Source: Hormiphora californensis (lineage: Eukaryota > Ctenophora > Tentaculata > Cydippida > Pleurobrachiidae). From it: DNA of 64,000 nt. Below, one piece after another: positions 1 through 11,675 of the stretch. Made by a program: the position numbers and the translations under genes. Every line of letters begins with the position of its first letter. The stretch's first letter is position 1. Below the pieces are notes generated by a model that saw only the letters and a list, made by a program, of their open reading frames with translations, was not told the origin of the DNA and made no database searches. The stretch covers positions 3,702,037-3,766,036 of the forward strand of contig CM035350.1 of NCBI GenBank assembly GCA_020137815.1, in the 5' to 3' direction.

Positions 1-160
1 AGAGGGCGACATTAATTAGTTGACAATAATTAGTTGATAGGATGGTTATCTCGGGGTGCCTACCAACGAATCGGGACATGATCATTGTTCCTACATGATA
101 TAACTATACCAGTCAATTAAAATTAGACAATCCCCAACCCCAAACAGGGTATTATAATAC

Positions 161-1761
161 CTGGAAAAGATCAACGGTGACACCCTGATCATCCAAACCA
201 AGAGCAACATCTAGTGCCTCCTTCAAGTCGCCCTTAGCCCACACACTCTTGACCAGCTGGAGATTTCGTAACCTCTCCTCCAGGTTATCCCTGCAGAAGA
301 AAGATAGTAAGAAAGAGACATCTACAGGAAACTTTATAATCGTCAAATTATCGTCAGAGGGGTAGATGTATGTATGGTATCCCTACCTGAGGCTCCTATG
401 TCCAGTAGCTGCGTGGTGTAGAAAATCACTTTCCGTCACAGTCTCTGTTGGCCCTTTGTTGTCTAGTAAACTAATCTTGGCGATGGCTGCCGGGTTGGGT
501 TCAGCTGCAGGTGGTGTGGGTTGTTTGTCCCTCCTGAAGGGTACCTGACCCTGAGATGTCGGTGCCTGTTGTTCCCAGTGGTGCAGATTCTTCCTTGCAC
601 GTGGGGGTGTTCTCTGGAGGGCGCCACGTACTGCAGGGGGCGGGGCCATGTCCCCTCCTACCGCTGCCGCTGCTGGTTTTGGGGCTGGAGCTGATGGAGT
701 TTCGGCAGGAACGGCGGTTTCAACTAGAGGTGTTAGATCACCGTTGAATGGTTTTAACTTGGCAATATCAACCACCCAAACAGACACATTTGTGTGTTGA
801 TAGGACGCTCCCATGAGCTGGCCACTCTGTACAGCCAAATCGGACACCTTCCCCCAGAACAGGCAGAGACTATCGTAGACTCGGGCGGGCTCCCAGCCGT
901 ATACCCTCAAACTATCCTCTGCACCACTAAACAATGCCTCTCCCTCAGGACTATACACCACTCTGCGGATTGGTTTCGCTTGTGGGCTTGTCGTGGATAC
1001 CAAATCAAAGGTCTCCAAATCCCAGAATTTCACCGTTTTGTCCGAGGATGATGTCGCCAGCAGCAGCTCACAAGGGTGAAACTGAATATCAGTTATACCA
1101 GCGTCATGTTGGGTGAACTCGTGGAGTACCTTGGAGGAACCCAGGTCCCACAGTTTTACCAACCCATCCTCAGATCCGGTGACAACCCATTTACCGTCCG
1201 GGCTAAACTTGAGACAGTTTATTTTACCGCCGTGACCCTTGTATGTACACAAGCAGCCCTGTCTCCGCGTATCCCATAACCGCACATTGGTGTCCATGGA
1301 ACCAGAGGCAAGGAACTTGCCAAATGGGTGAAACCCGATCGAGGAAACATTGGCTTTGTGCCCAGAAAGAGTGCGGATCACTTGAGCACGGTCAATATGC
1401 CACACTTTCAAAGTCCCAGATGCACTTCCACCGACCACGTGTTCCTCGGAGCAATCGAAGCCCACGCAATCAACGCCGCTTGTGTGTCCAGAGAGACTTT
1501 GTGTGACCGTAGGTGACCCTATGGTCCATAAGTTTACCTGCAAAAAGGAAACAATGTACAGATATGAACAACAAAAATGTTTGCTACAGTTTTATGGCCT
1601 TGTCGATATGATGCAGCTTCATTCGTAAATCTTACTTTTCTGTCCTCTCCACCGGTTGCAAGTAATCTGGCTGATTTAGGACTGATCGAGAGACAGTTAA
1701 CGTTTCCGCCGTGAGCTGCAAACTCCTGGAGCCGCCATGCTCGTTTGCTTTGAAACGTCAT
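161..1761 (-). CDS. KATNB1: Katanin p80 WD40 regulatory subunit B1, 3' part cut by window edge
   Basis: Regulatory subunit of the microtubule-severing ATPase katanin; it targets the p60 subunit to centrosomes and cilia bases. Exons read on the minus strand: 1636-1761 (ATG at 1761), 387-1536, 161-290, all with GT-AG borders and matching phase, giving about 468 visible residues. The start runs into [11 protein letters not shown] and [11 protein letters not shown], as in animal p80, followed by repeated WD40 blades ([39 protein letters not shown]) and the SLRVYGWEP signature that ends the propeller. A Pro/Ala-rich linker of about 110 residues follows, shorter than the vertebrate one. The last visible exon ([15 protein letters not shown]...) is the start of the con80 domain that binds p60. 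The remainder of con80 lies left of base 161. Identity is secure; the exact C-terminus is not visible. Confidence 0.95.
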
Positions 1762-2304
1762 AACATAAGGGCTCCAATTCTAGAGGTGTTATATTGTAAT
1801 GATAAAGGAACAAAAACAATCAATATTGATTAGCTCAAAGGCAGGGACACTTCGGCCAGGGGACAGCCAGTGGGGTTGAAGGGGGCGAACCCCGGGGGGG
1901 TACCAACCTATTTTTTTGTATTTTTTTGTATTTTTTTGTACGGTCCGTACAAAAAAATAACCAAAATTCCCTGCTTTTTCCGTACAAAAAATACGAAAAA
2001 ATACAAAAAAATATACTGCTGAAGGGAACTTCTTTAGGGCCCCCTATAAGTCTCTAGAGGTTTGCGGGGTCCTTATACTGGCCTGTATAGCCCTCTAGTT
2101 TCGTAGTACTCATAATCACGGTGTCCCAGCATATTTTTTGGCCGAGAATGGCCAAAATTTATCCCCATTTTGGCCGATTTTTTCCCGTGGTCTAAGTTAG
2201 TTTGATAATAGTTCAAGATAGTGGAACTTTAATTAAATAGTCTAAAAACGGTTGAGGTTTTGAATCTAATTTTTTTATAGTATTTTAAAAGTTTTGAAAA
2301 AAAA

Positions 2305-2377
2305 TGGTCCGGGCGAGTTTCGAACCCGGGACCTTCCGCGTGTCAAGCAGTTGTAATAACCCCTACATCATGGAGGA
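2305..2377 (-). other. tRNA-Val-like relic, possible SINE head
   Basis: On the minus strand this resembles tRNA-Val: a D-arm-like GTAGGGGTTAT, an anticodon arm CTGC-TTGACAC-GCGG with apparent anticodon GAC, and a T-arm with GGTTCGAAACT (a good polymerase III B box). The acceptor halves do not pair, so I do not call a functional tRNA. It lies inside the inverted-repeat unit 1896-3225. Confidence 0.4.
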
Positions 2378-2527
2378 GCTGACATGACTGCGATTTGAGA
2401 GTATATATTCTAGTGCACACACAATTGGCCGGGGGAGAGAGGCCGATTCGGCTTTTTCAGTTTTTCGGCCTTCTTATGCCTCCTTTTTCCAGGCATGAGG
2501 GGGAATAAGTAGGCATATTCGGCCGAA

Positions 2528-2800
2528 AAATGAAATTTCATCAGAAAATAAAGCTTGTGCACTATCCCGACATATTTTTGCACGCTGAATCACGTGAGCT
2601 ACTTTTTAAAGTGCTCAGAGGTGAGGAAAGTGCCCTAATTGGGCATAATTGAACCTAATTGGTCAAAAATTGAAATTTCATAGAAGACATTGAATAGTCA
2701 AGTTTGAGCACTAACCCCACTAATTTTGGTATGCTGAGTTACGTGAGCTACTTTTTGAAATCCTCTGATGCCAATTAAGGGTGCTAATTGACATAATTGG
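2528..2800. repeat. Diverged tandem duplication of ~140 bp
   Basis: Two adjacent copies, about 2528-2665 and 2668-2800, share TGAAATTTCAT at the start and a block reading ACGTGAGCTACTTTTT near the end, with many substitutions between. They lie in the middle of the inverted-repeat unit. Confidence 0.6.
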
Positions 2801-3321
2801 ATGTTAATTGGTAATGCTGAAGAATGTATTATGTAATGTCATTACCCACTATCCCCACACATGTGAGGCTTGTTCCCTTGTTCGTAAATCGGCACTTTTT
2901 GCATTTCCATTGCTTGCATGTCGTGTATTTAGGCATCGCTAATGCTATGAATTTCTGCACATTAGTAAGACTTGTTCTAGTTAGGAGTCGTGGGGACGGG
3001 GAATGGTAAAATAAACTAAACAAACACTCTAGAGGCCTTTAAAGGCCAATAGAAGGACCTCGAGCGCCTCTAGAGACCTGTAGAAGGCACCAAAGAAGTT
3101 CCCGACAGCAGTAAACTTTTTTGTATTTTTTTGTATTTTTTTGTACGGACCGTACAAAAAAATATTGCCTGCTTTTTCCGTACATCCGTACACAAAAATG
3201 GTTGGTACCCCCCCCCCCCCCCCCGACTCCCCCCCCCCCCCGAAAAGTTGATATTTTTGAGCGTTTTTAGACCCGGACACCCACGAGCGCCGTCCGTGAT
3301 CAAAGGACAGGTAGCATTCAG

Positions 3322-3812
3322 CATGAGGCCCCTCGGAAATGTTCAGACAAGTTTAGACAAGTTTTAGACAAGTTTTAAAAATGATTCAGGTCGGTGTTAC
3401 CCGACCCAAGAAAATACAATAATAATTTAATTAATAATTTAAAAACACACTCAAAAAATAAATATAGTTAAAAAAAGAGGAAATCTGGAGAAGTGGGGAG
3501 GGAGATGGGGGAGGGAGAAGGGATCAAGGTATCTGTGTATGGGGGGGGGGGGTGCATAGTGATAGATTTGGTGGTAAGTGGAGAAGAGAACAGTGTGATT
3601 AAGGGAGTGGGAATGACCGGGTGGAAGGGTGAGAGAGAGAAACACGATGCTAAGAGAGAGGTGAACAGCAGTGATGTTCAAGTCATGCACAATCAAGTCA
3701 CGCCCACCAATCACAGCTCAGAACGCGCGGAGTGCTTCGCGCGTTCTGCGCTGTTATTGGTGGGCATGACTTGATTGTGCATGACTTGAACATTTCCGAG
3801 GGGCCTCATTAC
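3322..3812. repeat. Inverted pair plus internal hairpin
   Basis: The sequence ATGAGGCCCCTCGGAAATG at about 3322 is inverted at about 3792-3811. Just inside the right end a foldback at about 3674-3792 has two ~50-bp arms (GTTCAAGTCATGCACAATCA and its complement) around a GC-rich loop. This looks like a foldback or MITE-type element. Confidence 0.6.
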
Positions 3813-3961
3813 AGCTCCCTGAGAGCCGAGAGGCCAGTGGTTGGCAAACGTTGCTGGCCCCCGTTCAGCGCGGGATAAGGCAGCGCTTTTCAAGGCCAGT
3901 GGCCACGAGGCGAAGAAAACAAGAAACAAGAAAAGAAGAAAAAAAATTTAAAAAAGAAGAA

Positions 3962-4507
3962 AAATAAGGAACCATAATAAAGTTCAAGAGCGCACCCCAT
4001 CCAAGAGCGTACCACCTCCAAAAGACACCACTCCAAGAGCGCACCACATCAAAGAGAGCTCCCCGTCCAGAAGATAAAGTCCATTTTTATTCAACTGTTC
4101 ACCCTCCAACTCGTGCGCGTGCGATATTTTAATTTACGCTGCGCGCGCTACACGTTAACATGTGATAGACGCGCAAAACAATTCCGCGCACGACTTTGGG
4201 GGGTGAACAGTTGAAAAAAAATGGAGTATACCGCGCGCAGGGGACACCACGCGCAGAAGAGACCGCACGCGCAAATACAACGCCGCGCTGGTCTCTTCTG
4301 CGCGTGGTGTCCCCTGCGCGTGGTATCTTCTGGATGGGGAGCTCTCTTTGATGTGGTGCGCTCTTGAAGTGGTGTCTTCTGGAGGTGGTGCGCTCTTGGA
4401 TGTGGTCTCTTTTGGGTGTGGTGCGCTCTCAGGTGTGGTCTCTCTTCGATCGGGTGCGCTCTTGGGTGCTCTTGGAGGCTCTTGAACTTTATTATGGTTC
4501 CTTATTG
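3962..4507. mobile_element. Long palindromic element with a smaller MITE inside
   Basis: The left arm starts AATAAGGAACCATAATAAAG and is inverted at about 4480-4507. Both arms are built from a short motif (GAGCGCACCAC / GTGGTGCGCTC) repeated with variation. The centre is a strong GC-rich foldback at about 4231-4327 (CAGGGGACACCACGCGCAG and its complement). A separate inverted-repeat element at about 4074-4228 interrupts the left arm; its ends read GTCCATTTTTATTCAACTG and a near complement. The same end family occurs at 20554-21270. No coding capacity. Confidence 0.65.
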
Positions 4508-5222
4508 TCTGGATCCGATCATATCGATTGCGCGTTTAAATATGCATCATAGAAAAGCAGTTTACCGCTCGCTACATACCATACAATTTCAAACGGCCCA
4601 GCTCAGCTAAAATTTCAAACGCGAACGCGGTTTTGAAAAATTCTAGTCAAAAACTTTTTGCACAAAATCTCAAAGCTTCCTTTTTTGCTCCTCAGTCCTC
4701 CCAGAGCGGTATCTTCTGGATGGGAGGTTTCTCGTTCCTTGAAGTGGCCTCTTCTGGATGTGGTGGTCTGAGACTGCAGCGTAGATCAAGCTGAGCCCCC
4801 ATCGATCCGCCACAACCCCCAATGCATTCGGCATTCGGGCTTCGAGATCTATCGACTGTGAAATATCCTCCGAAGTAACTTGAACCTTGATGACAAACTT
4901 GCATTCAAAATACCACTGACTTCTTTAAGAAGAAGTCCGACAATTAGTAATTACGAAATAATTACTCGAGTCTAGATTTTGGAGTGGTGCACAACATTGG
5001 TATCCAGACACCGGTGTAGCATCTGTACGAAGTCTTTTACCAGATAATTGAATAATACTATCAATTGTGTAGTTTCAACCATTGACAGTATTTGCTAACT
5101 TACCAGTCCTTGGTCCTTACTGTGAAGCTACCCTAAAATTTTAAGTGGCTTCAAATTCTAATTACACAATGCTGATCACTCTTTTAATAGCTAGAGAGGT
5201 ATTTTGAGACAGTGGTTAAGAT

Positions 5223-8200
5223 ATGGCGCCCAAGAGATCGTCCAAAAGAAGCTTTACGACTCCATTTAAACCACCAATGAAGATTGAGTACGTTGTCTCT
5301 TCAACGTCACGCATTTATACGCATATTGAAGAATATTAAATAATTTCTCTCATTCTTGATACTTTGACAAATAAAAAAAACTAATATATTGTTTCAGAGA
5401 TGATTTTGATAGTCTTGGTCAGTCACCTGCAGCTGGATCAGGAGTGGTGCCTGACTTCACTCCTAGCCCAGCTGTCCCACCATCCTCTTCCCCGCCTACT
5501 AAAAAGGCTAAGAAAGGTCCTGCAAAGAAAACACCTATATCTACCAGGAAAGGTAATTCGTATGCTCCCAGTTAGTGAAATGCATATTTTTCTGTTTTCT
5601 GACAATTGCTGATACCAATTGTGACACCTATAGTATAATTGCTGACAATAACTTTTCTTTCAGGACGCTCCACTCACAATCACGACACGATTTCCAAGTT
5701 CGTAGTCAGGGTTACACTTTGTTCATGCATTAGATATACAATCCAAGAACTGTCTTGTTTTCTTCACCCCGATGAACCATCTTACGTGCTAGTTGCTCTA
5801 GGCGAGGGCTATTTTCTTTCAATACCACGTCAATCCAATACATTTTATAATGATATAATCTCTCTGTCCAGGCCCCCAGAGACCCCTGCATCCGCCCAAC
5901 AACCAACTTCTAACCGGTCATCATCGCGTTTTAAAACGCCTGTTTTGAAGGTGGAGCAAAAGTCTACTGCGGTAAAGCTCGAGGAAACCCCCATAACGCC
6001 CTCTGCTGAGTCTAAACACGGTGATCATGCTACTACTCCAGCAACTGGTTTTGCACAACTGGGGGAAACCCCTGTAACTGATCCGGCTGTGAAGTGCGAA
6101 CAGGGCCCTGTTTCTGAGGCACAACGCGACTTTGATACTCTTGGTGAAACACCTGGACCTGCTGCTAGCACCTCAGGGTGAGTCCCTCCTCCCACTGGTG
6201 ATCATTGGAAGTCTCCTGCCTCCCCAGATGTCATTATTTTCTAGAAAGATGTGGTCAGCGAGAGCCAGCAAGAGCAGAGAGCGAAGGGCGCGCCGAGAGC
6301 GTGATGAGAGAGCAGGGAGCGAGAGACGAGAGAGCGACGAGGGATGCCCGCGAGGTCGCACGAGCACGAGACGCGGCGCGAGAGACGCGAGAGAAGAGGC
6401 GTCGCGAGAGAAGCGAGCAGCGGAGAGAGAGAGCGAGCGTCGCAGACGTGAGGGATCGTCAGCGAGCGCGAGCGAGAGCTCCAGCGAGAAGAAGAGTAGC
6501 GATCGCATAGTCTCGATCTCGCATCGAGCCTGCAGTACTCTCTATGGGCGTCTCTCCGAGGTCTCTCTGCAGAATCTCGCATACCGAGTCATCAGTCGAT
6601 CATCTGCTGACCTCCTCTATCTCTCCTCTACTACTCCTCTCTCCTCTCTCGTCTCCTTCTCTACTCTCTCCTCATCTCTTGTTCTACTGCTCTTCTTCTC
6701 TCCTCATCTCTTCTTGGCCCCCCAACAGTCGCCACTTGGCCCAACGAGCCCTTGCTACCTTTTGCTCTAACTCTCTCCCCTAATATTGTCCCTGGCTGCT
6801 GTCAAAAACGTTCCCTCTTTCAGTGACGTTGCAGCAGGGCTACCCGACGACAAAAGTAATCTCGCCGGTTCGAAGGAGAATGATAACGGTATGGTAATAA
6901 AGCCCACCGAATTGTCACATTTTATTGGCCCACGTCACTTGCTATTATATACCTTACTAGAGATGATCTGCATCCCTTTCTCACTCTACACTGTAGAGTC
7001 TACACCCATTCCCTTCAGGGGCCGGTCGAGCAAAGAGACGACGAACACAGACCCAATTCTTTGGGGAAGTTACGCCCAGTGATGCTGCGATTAATCAGGG
7101 AGAGAAACATGAGGATGAGACTAAAGATGAAGATTCTGATTTCGATCCGACTGGTGGTGATGATGATGGTGAAGATTATGATGGTGCAGGGGGGTCTCAG
7201 TTCAAGAGGCCTACTCAGACGGTGGTTCGTAGCAGCCATATTACTGGTGCACCCCGGAAGAGAACAGCCAAGACATTTCAACACATGTTGGAGATTACAC
7301 AGTTCCTGGCCAGTATACCAAGGAATGTCGATGAAATTCCCTTCCACCCTGCCTTCCTCAAACACAGGTTTGCTAATCATGGTACAAGCACACAGGGAAA
7401 TCGTAGAAAGCAATGCAATAAAGTGATTACCATGTCATACATGTATTTTATCAGGGGTTGGGATACAGATGGTATGAGTGCTTGGGTGATGCCCCATCCA
7501 TTGGCAATCAAGTCTGATACCTCCTGTTACACGGATGCAGAAGTGGCCCTCTCACGACAATTTCCACCCGGTCCGCCCGTCTGGTAAGATCCCCAACTGT
7601 GGTAAACCTACATCGCACTCAGTACCCACTACCCACTCTCTATTACCCCATTCTATCTTTGCACGGTACTGTCTCTCCAGTCTCCACTTTATCACTTTTG
7701 TGCCATTTAACAGTCGCCCCCATCCCTCGTTAGTCCGATTATGGTGCGACTAGCGTGCAACGGCCGGTACCCGGAAGACAAGATGAGTGTCCGGTTAGCA
7801 CTCCAGATGAGACGATCACACGTTGTCTTGGTGACGCTGAAGGACAGGAAACATGTCCGACACTGGGAGAGGTTGGCCAGGTGGGCCAGTTGTGTCGTTG
7901 GAGGGCAGTTCAGTGGGAGTGCCTCGTTGTTGAGTAAGTTAGAGATGGCCATTCTAGATCGATCTGATTAAATACAATGATCGCTGTGCTGTAACAACTT
8001 ATTCTCAACTAACCCGTTCCACACAGAAACCGTCATAAAAGTGTTGCTTCGAATGATAAAGCAGAAGGGTTCGTGGAACGTCAAGAGATTCCTGGAGTGT
8101 GTCACATATATTGCTGTTATTCAGCAACTGGGAACAACCCTCCCTGAGGTGAAACCGGTGAGTGACTAAATGTTTTCTTAATGATGAGATGAGCAGGATA

Positions 8201-8982
8201 TGATAGGGCAGATCCCTTCGTGGGGTGGACGCTGTTACTCAGCTGTTGAACACAGGGAGCTGGTTCATTTGTTCAACAGCTAAGTAGCAGCGTCACCTCA
8301 CGAAGTGACGTCATTATATGCTTGACAGCTTCTACCAGAGAGTGTTCTGTACTCCACTGCCGACCGTACACTGTGCTATACAGCTGATACAGTTCTTGAT
8401 GAGTGAGTGCTTCAAAATGTAAGAATCTTAAAGAGGAGAGTGAGAGAGGGATGTCAGGGATTCGAGATGGTCGAGATGGTTACTTTAATACTGCATAACG
8501 TAACTAACGCGTGTGCCAGCCCCCACGTCACACGTCTAGACCAATTTTCTTTGAAATGCCTTGGTAGTTTTACAAAACAACTGCACTCACACTGGGTGTC
8601 TACTTTTTATTGCTAATCTGCGTCCCTAATCACTATAACTGTAATTTTGGTTTAATTGATCAAGTTTTATTGACAGGGATATTATTTCTGTTGAATTGTC
8701 TTTGTGGATAGTATTGATAATTATGCTGTAACACACATGCATAACAATATAATGTGTGTATGTGTGTGCCTCTTACTTACAGTAAAACCAAATTGCATCA
8801 CACCACCATGAACAATTGGATCGCTGTGGATTCCTATGCTCCGAGGAGAGCGAGAGAGAGAGAGGTGAGAGCGAGAGCAGAGCCTCTCTCCTTTCTTCTC
8901 TCTCCTCGCTCTCTCTCTCTCTCTCTCTCTCTTCCTCTCTCTCTCTCTCTCTCTCTCCCTCTCCTTCTCTCTCTCTCGCTCG

Positions 8983-9024
<42 letters not shown>

Positions 9025-11675
9025 TCCTCTATCTCTCTCTTTCTCTCTCTCTCCCTCTTCCTCTATCCATCTGATTGGTTGTATCACACACAGATCGTCT
9101 CCAAGATAGTCGAGGACATAGCGACAGAGGTGGATGCCTACATGAACCAAAAGAAGTGGAGTCCATTGTTCAGGGAACAGTTCAACTGCCTTGGGATTGA
9201 GGTAATAACATGTTCGATTGTTAATAAATAATAATCGAGTCCCTGTCGGGGGGGGGGGGGGCTACTATGGAGGAATATAGTTGTGAAGAGGGAGTATTAT
9301 ATAGAGAGGACTTGACTTAAAACGTCTGTACCCACAACCCATTTAATTAAAAGGGACACATTATTAGGTCGTATATATACAGATCGTATTATATATTACT
9401 TAAATTAGTAATATTGCCGAGGCCCGAGAGAGGGAGAGAGAAATATAATATGGAGGAGGGACATAGAAGACAGAAAACGTTTTACTGACTGACAGAAAGT
9501 GAAGACATCCCATGGTCTGCATCCCTGTCAGGCCAATGCTCCTCTTGATTTGAACACCTTGCCGGCCTTGTTTTGTACACAGACCCCCCTCCGTGTGTGC
9601 ACATGTTTTATATTATTAACTGACCCCCCTCCTCGACATCTGGTTTAACAGATCCCTTTCTCCCTTAGTATCATGGTGAGCTGGTCTCCAAGAGGACGAT
9701 GAGATCGGGTGTACCCGGATCTGGGCCGCCCTTCCTCACTGACGAGGAGTTCCAGAAGAAGTATGGGGAGGTACCGCCACAACTGACAGACGAGGAACAA
9801 ACTCGTATCTACGATAATGAAGGTGAGGGATTGCTTTCCCACATTTATTAGCAATTGTCATTGTACTTCGTTGGGGTCTGATGGGCCCTGGGCGCTGGCC
9901 AGCGCTATGACATACCACGTGGCCCAAAAAAACTAAGGGTATGTCGTTGTTATATGTGGTTGGTGACAGGTCTTATATCTTGGAGAAAGTGATGATCCGA
10001 CTTGCTTTACGTCTGTGTAATTGTACATGTTGGCAGGTTCATACTAACGTCATACTAAAACTTCATTTGAAATGCCAGGGTACAAATATAGGAAACTTGG
10101 AAAGTTTATGATTGGACATTTCACCGGCAATACCCTAGTAAACGCACATACGCCGTTAGTTGCAAAAACGGCGTCGTTCTACTCCGTTAACAGCGCACTC
10201 AAAATACGACCATGTTACGACGTCGTTTTTGCAACATTTTTGCGCCACACATTTGCAGTTGCAAGAACGGCGTCGTTAACGGCCGTTAGTTGCATAAACG
10301 AGGTCGTTTATGCAACTACGTCGTTTATGCAACTAATGGCGTACGGGCGTTTACTAGGGTATAAGCAGAGAACTTTCTAAATATTTAAAGGTCAATGCCT
10401 TTGACAAGTCAATCAAATAAATGCTTGGAATAGCGTTACGTAAAGCTGACACAATTTGCCAGAACCTTCTTGAACATTACGTATTATGTACTGATAAATA
10501 ACTTCTCTAGTTTTCTGATATCTCTCTTTCTTACTGTACCTTGCTACACGATCACTCCTAATTCATGTAAAGTTAATTATTGCATCATCTAAAATTTAAC
10601 AACTTTTTTAATACGTTTAGAGGTTAAACCATTTTATTATATTTTTCTATAGTAACTTTTTATAGAAAACTTTTTATTCGAAGGCCTCTTATTACATGCT
10701 TGCCTTGCTCGACCTGTCTCACCGCAAAGGGTTGGACCATCAAAATTGCATGCATATTGCACGAATATGCTATAAACATATTCCGTGGGTGATCGATTTA
10801 TAATCAATCGTTGTTTTATTGAACGGGCAAGTAGCCAGGACAAGTTCAACTTACCATGATATATTGAGATATATTGAGATATAGTAGTTCAACCCAATAA
10901 AAAGGTACCTTATTCCTTCCAAAACTACTGAACTTGTCCACTGCATTAATACTGTTTCCTGACACTCAATTAAAAGTAAAACGTGTCGGCATAATGATAT
11001 GTCAATATGAAGGTCCACAATTAGGACGTGCAGTTCAGACTGGCCTAACAGCACACCCCTGCTATTTTGCCTCGGGATATATTCATGTTTGATGTGTTTC
11101 TTTTTCTAGTTTCTACACTTGACAATGCTTTTCTTCCAGTTTTTTATTGAGCGAATCTCACGGTTAGTGGTTACATTGAAAATAAGAAACTCTCTCTTCG
11201 TTACCATGGTAACGTGACACTGTTATCTTGTTACCATGGTAACATAACACTATCGTCTTGCTACCATGGTAACGTGACACTATCGTCTTGTTACCATGGT
11301 AACGTGACACTATCGTCTTGTTACCATGGTAACGTGACACTATCGTCTTGTTACCATGGTAACATAACACTATCGTCTTGTTACCATGGTAACATAACAC
11401 TATCGTCTTGTCAATGACTTGTTGGTCACATGACACACATGTTATTATCACGTCTTGTTACAGGTAACGTGACGGGACATTTTGAGGTACCCTCCCTTCG
11501 CCAACTCCTCTCCCCCGTCCTACCCACGGTTGAAGAAAGAGAGGAGAAAATGAGGGTGGTACACCGTCAGAGAGAAGATACCAGAAGGGATGCTCTAAGG
11601 AGCCTGGCCAGAAAACATGCCCTATCTGAGCTGGCCGGGGAGAGGGGCTTGAAGAATGGAAGCCGTGAAGAGTAG
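5223..11675 (+). CDS. Unrecognised nuclear-type protein, at least 13 exons
   Basis: I do not recognise the family. Exons whose phases join: 5223-5287 (ATG), 5398-5552, 5664-5697, 5872-6177, 6824-6888, 7019-7367, 7455-7583, 7734-7933, 8027-8157, 8329-8402; then 9094-9201, 9669-9822, 11464-11675 (TAG). The 8402 to 9094 join is out of phase, so a small exon is probably missed. About 660 residues. The first ~200 are disordered and basic, with KKAKKGPAKK and four ETP motifs in similar contexts (PPETPAS, LEETPITP, LGETPVTD, LGETPGPA), which look like repeated phosphosites. Then come an AKRRR patch, an acidic stretch (DDDGEDYD) and a predicted helical part from FQHMLEITQFLA onward. The tail is charged and coiled. 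A DNA- or chromatin-associated role is only an inference from composition. Confidence 0.6.
6240..6785. repeat. Purine then pyrimidine low-complexity intron
   Basis: GAGA/GCGAGA-rich sequence to about 6500, then CTCT-rich sequence, between the exons ending 6177 and starting 6824. Long Arg/Glu- or Ser/Leu-rich reading frames here come from base composition. Confidence 0.7.
8218..8306. repeat. Hairpin element in intron
   Basis: Arms of about 32 bases (GACGCTGTTACTCAGCTGTTG and its near complement) surround a short loop. It lies between the exons ending 8157 and starting 8329. Confidence 0.55.
8880..9070. repeat. CT-rich microsatellite
   Basis: Nearly pure CT with scattered interruptions, ending just before the exon at 9094, so it also serves as that exon's polypyrimidine tract. 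Confidence 0.85.
10128..10362. mobile_element. MITE with ~35-bp terminal inverted repeats
   Basis: The left end ATACCCTAGTAAACGC is inverted at the right end (GCGTTTACTAGGGTAT), and the match continues imperfectly through TTAGTTGCA. The interior repeats forms of AACGGCGTCGTT. No ORF of note. It lies in the last intron of the gene at 5223-11675. Confidence 0.7.
11200..11410. promoter_or_regulatory. 30-bp tandem array of seven X-box-like palindromes
   Basis: The palindrome GTTACCATGGTAAC recurs at a fixed 30-bp period, beginning at 11200, 11230, 11260 (variant GCTACC), 11290, 11320, 11350 and 11380, separated by near-identical spacers ending CACTATCGTCTTG. The core fits the RFX X-box consensus GTNRCC-N0-3-RGYAAC. 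It lies in the last intron of the gene at 5223-11675. It may be a regulatory array or simply a minisatellite. Confidence 0.6.

Larger units (their letters stand above)
1896..3225. mobile_element. Unit with ~200-bp diverged terminal inverted repeats
   Basis: The left end (about 1896-2098) reappears inverted at the right end (about 3027-3225). Matching blocks in order are a G-run plus GTACCAACC, several TTTTTTTGTA units around the palindrome ACGGTCCGTAC, TACTGCTG..GGGAACTTCTTT and GTCTCTAGAGG. The interior carries a tRNA-like segment and a tandem duplication. No ORF for a transposase is visible, so a non-autonomous element is the likeliest reading. Insertion borders and target duplication were not found. 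Confidence 0.6.
1762..5222. other. Repeat-rich spacer between katanin and the next gene
   Basis: No convincing coding exon. The katanin gene (minus) and the gene at 5223 (plus) are divergent, so any shared promoter DNA lies here, but most of the stretch is repeats, described separately. It also has poly-C/poly-G runs near 3210-3240 and 3541-3551. Confidence 0.7.

Noticed and set aside
2305-2377. Functional tRNA-Val gene
   Set aside because: The acceptor strands do not pair and the T-stem has mismatches.
6132-6783. Arg/Glu and Ser/Leu frames up to ~210 codons
   Set aside because: Low-complexity intron; the flanking exons splice across it in phase.
7455-7583. Continuing the exon ending 7367 unspliced to a stop at 7587
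   Set aside because: Would end the protein early; a spliced reading keeps phase into the exon at 7734, though this exon remains less certain than its neighbours.
8754-9150. Ser/Leu or Arg/Glu open frames
   Set aside because: Translation of a CT repeat next to the exon at 9094.
11200-11410. Regular palindromes and spacers resembling a CRISPR array
   Set aside because: Spacers are almost identical to each other and the genome is plainly eukaryotic; it is a tandem minisatellite.
11164-11451. Long repeated-peptide frames on both strands
   Set aside because: They arise because the 30-bp unit is a multiple of three; no splice or start context.
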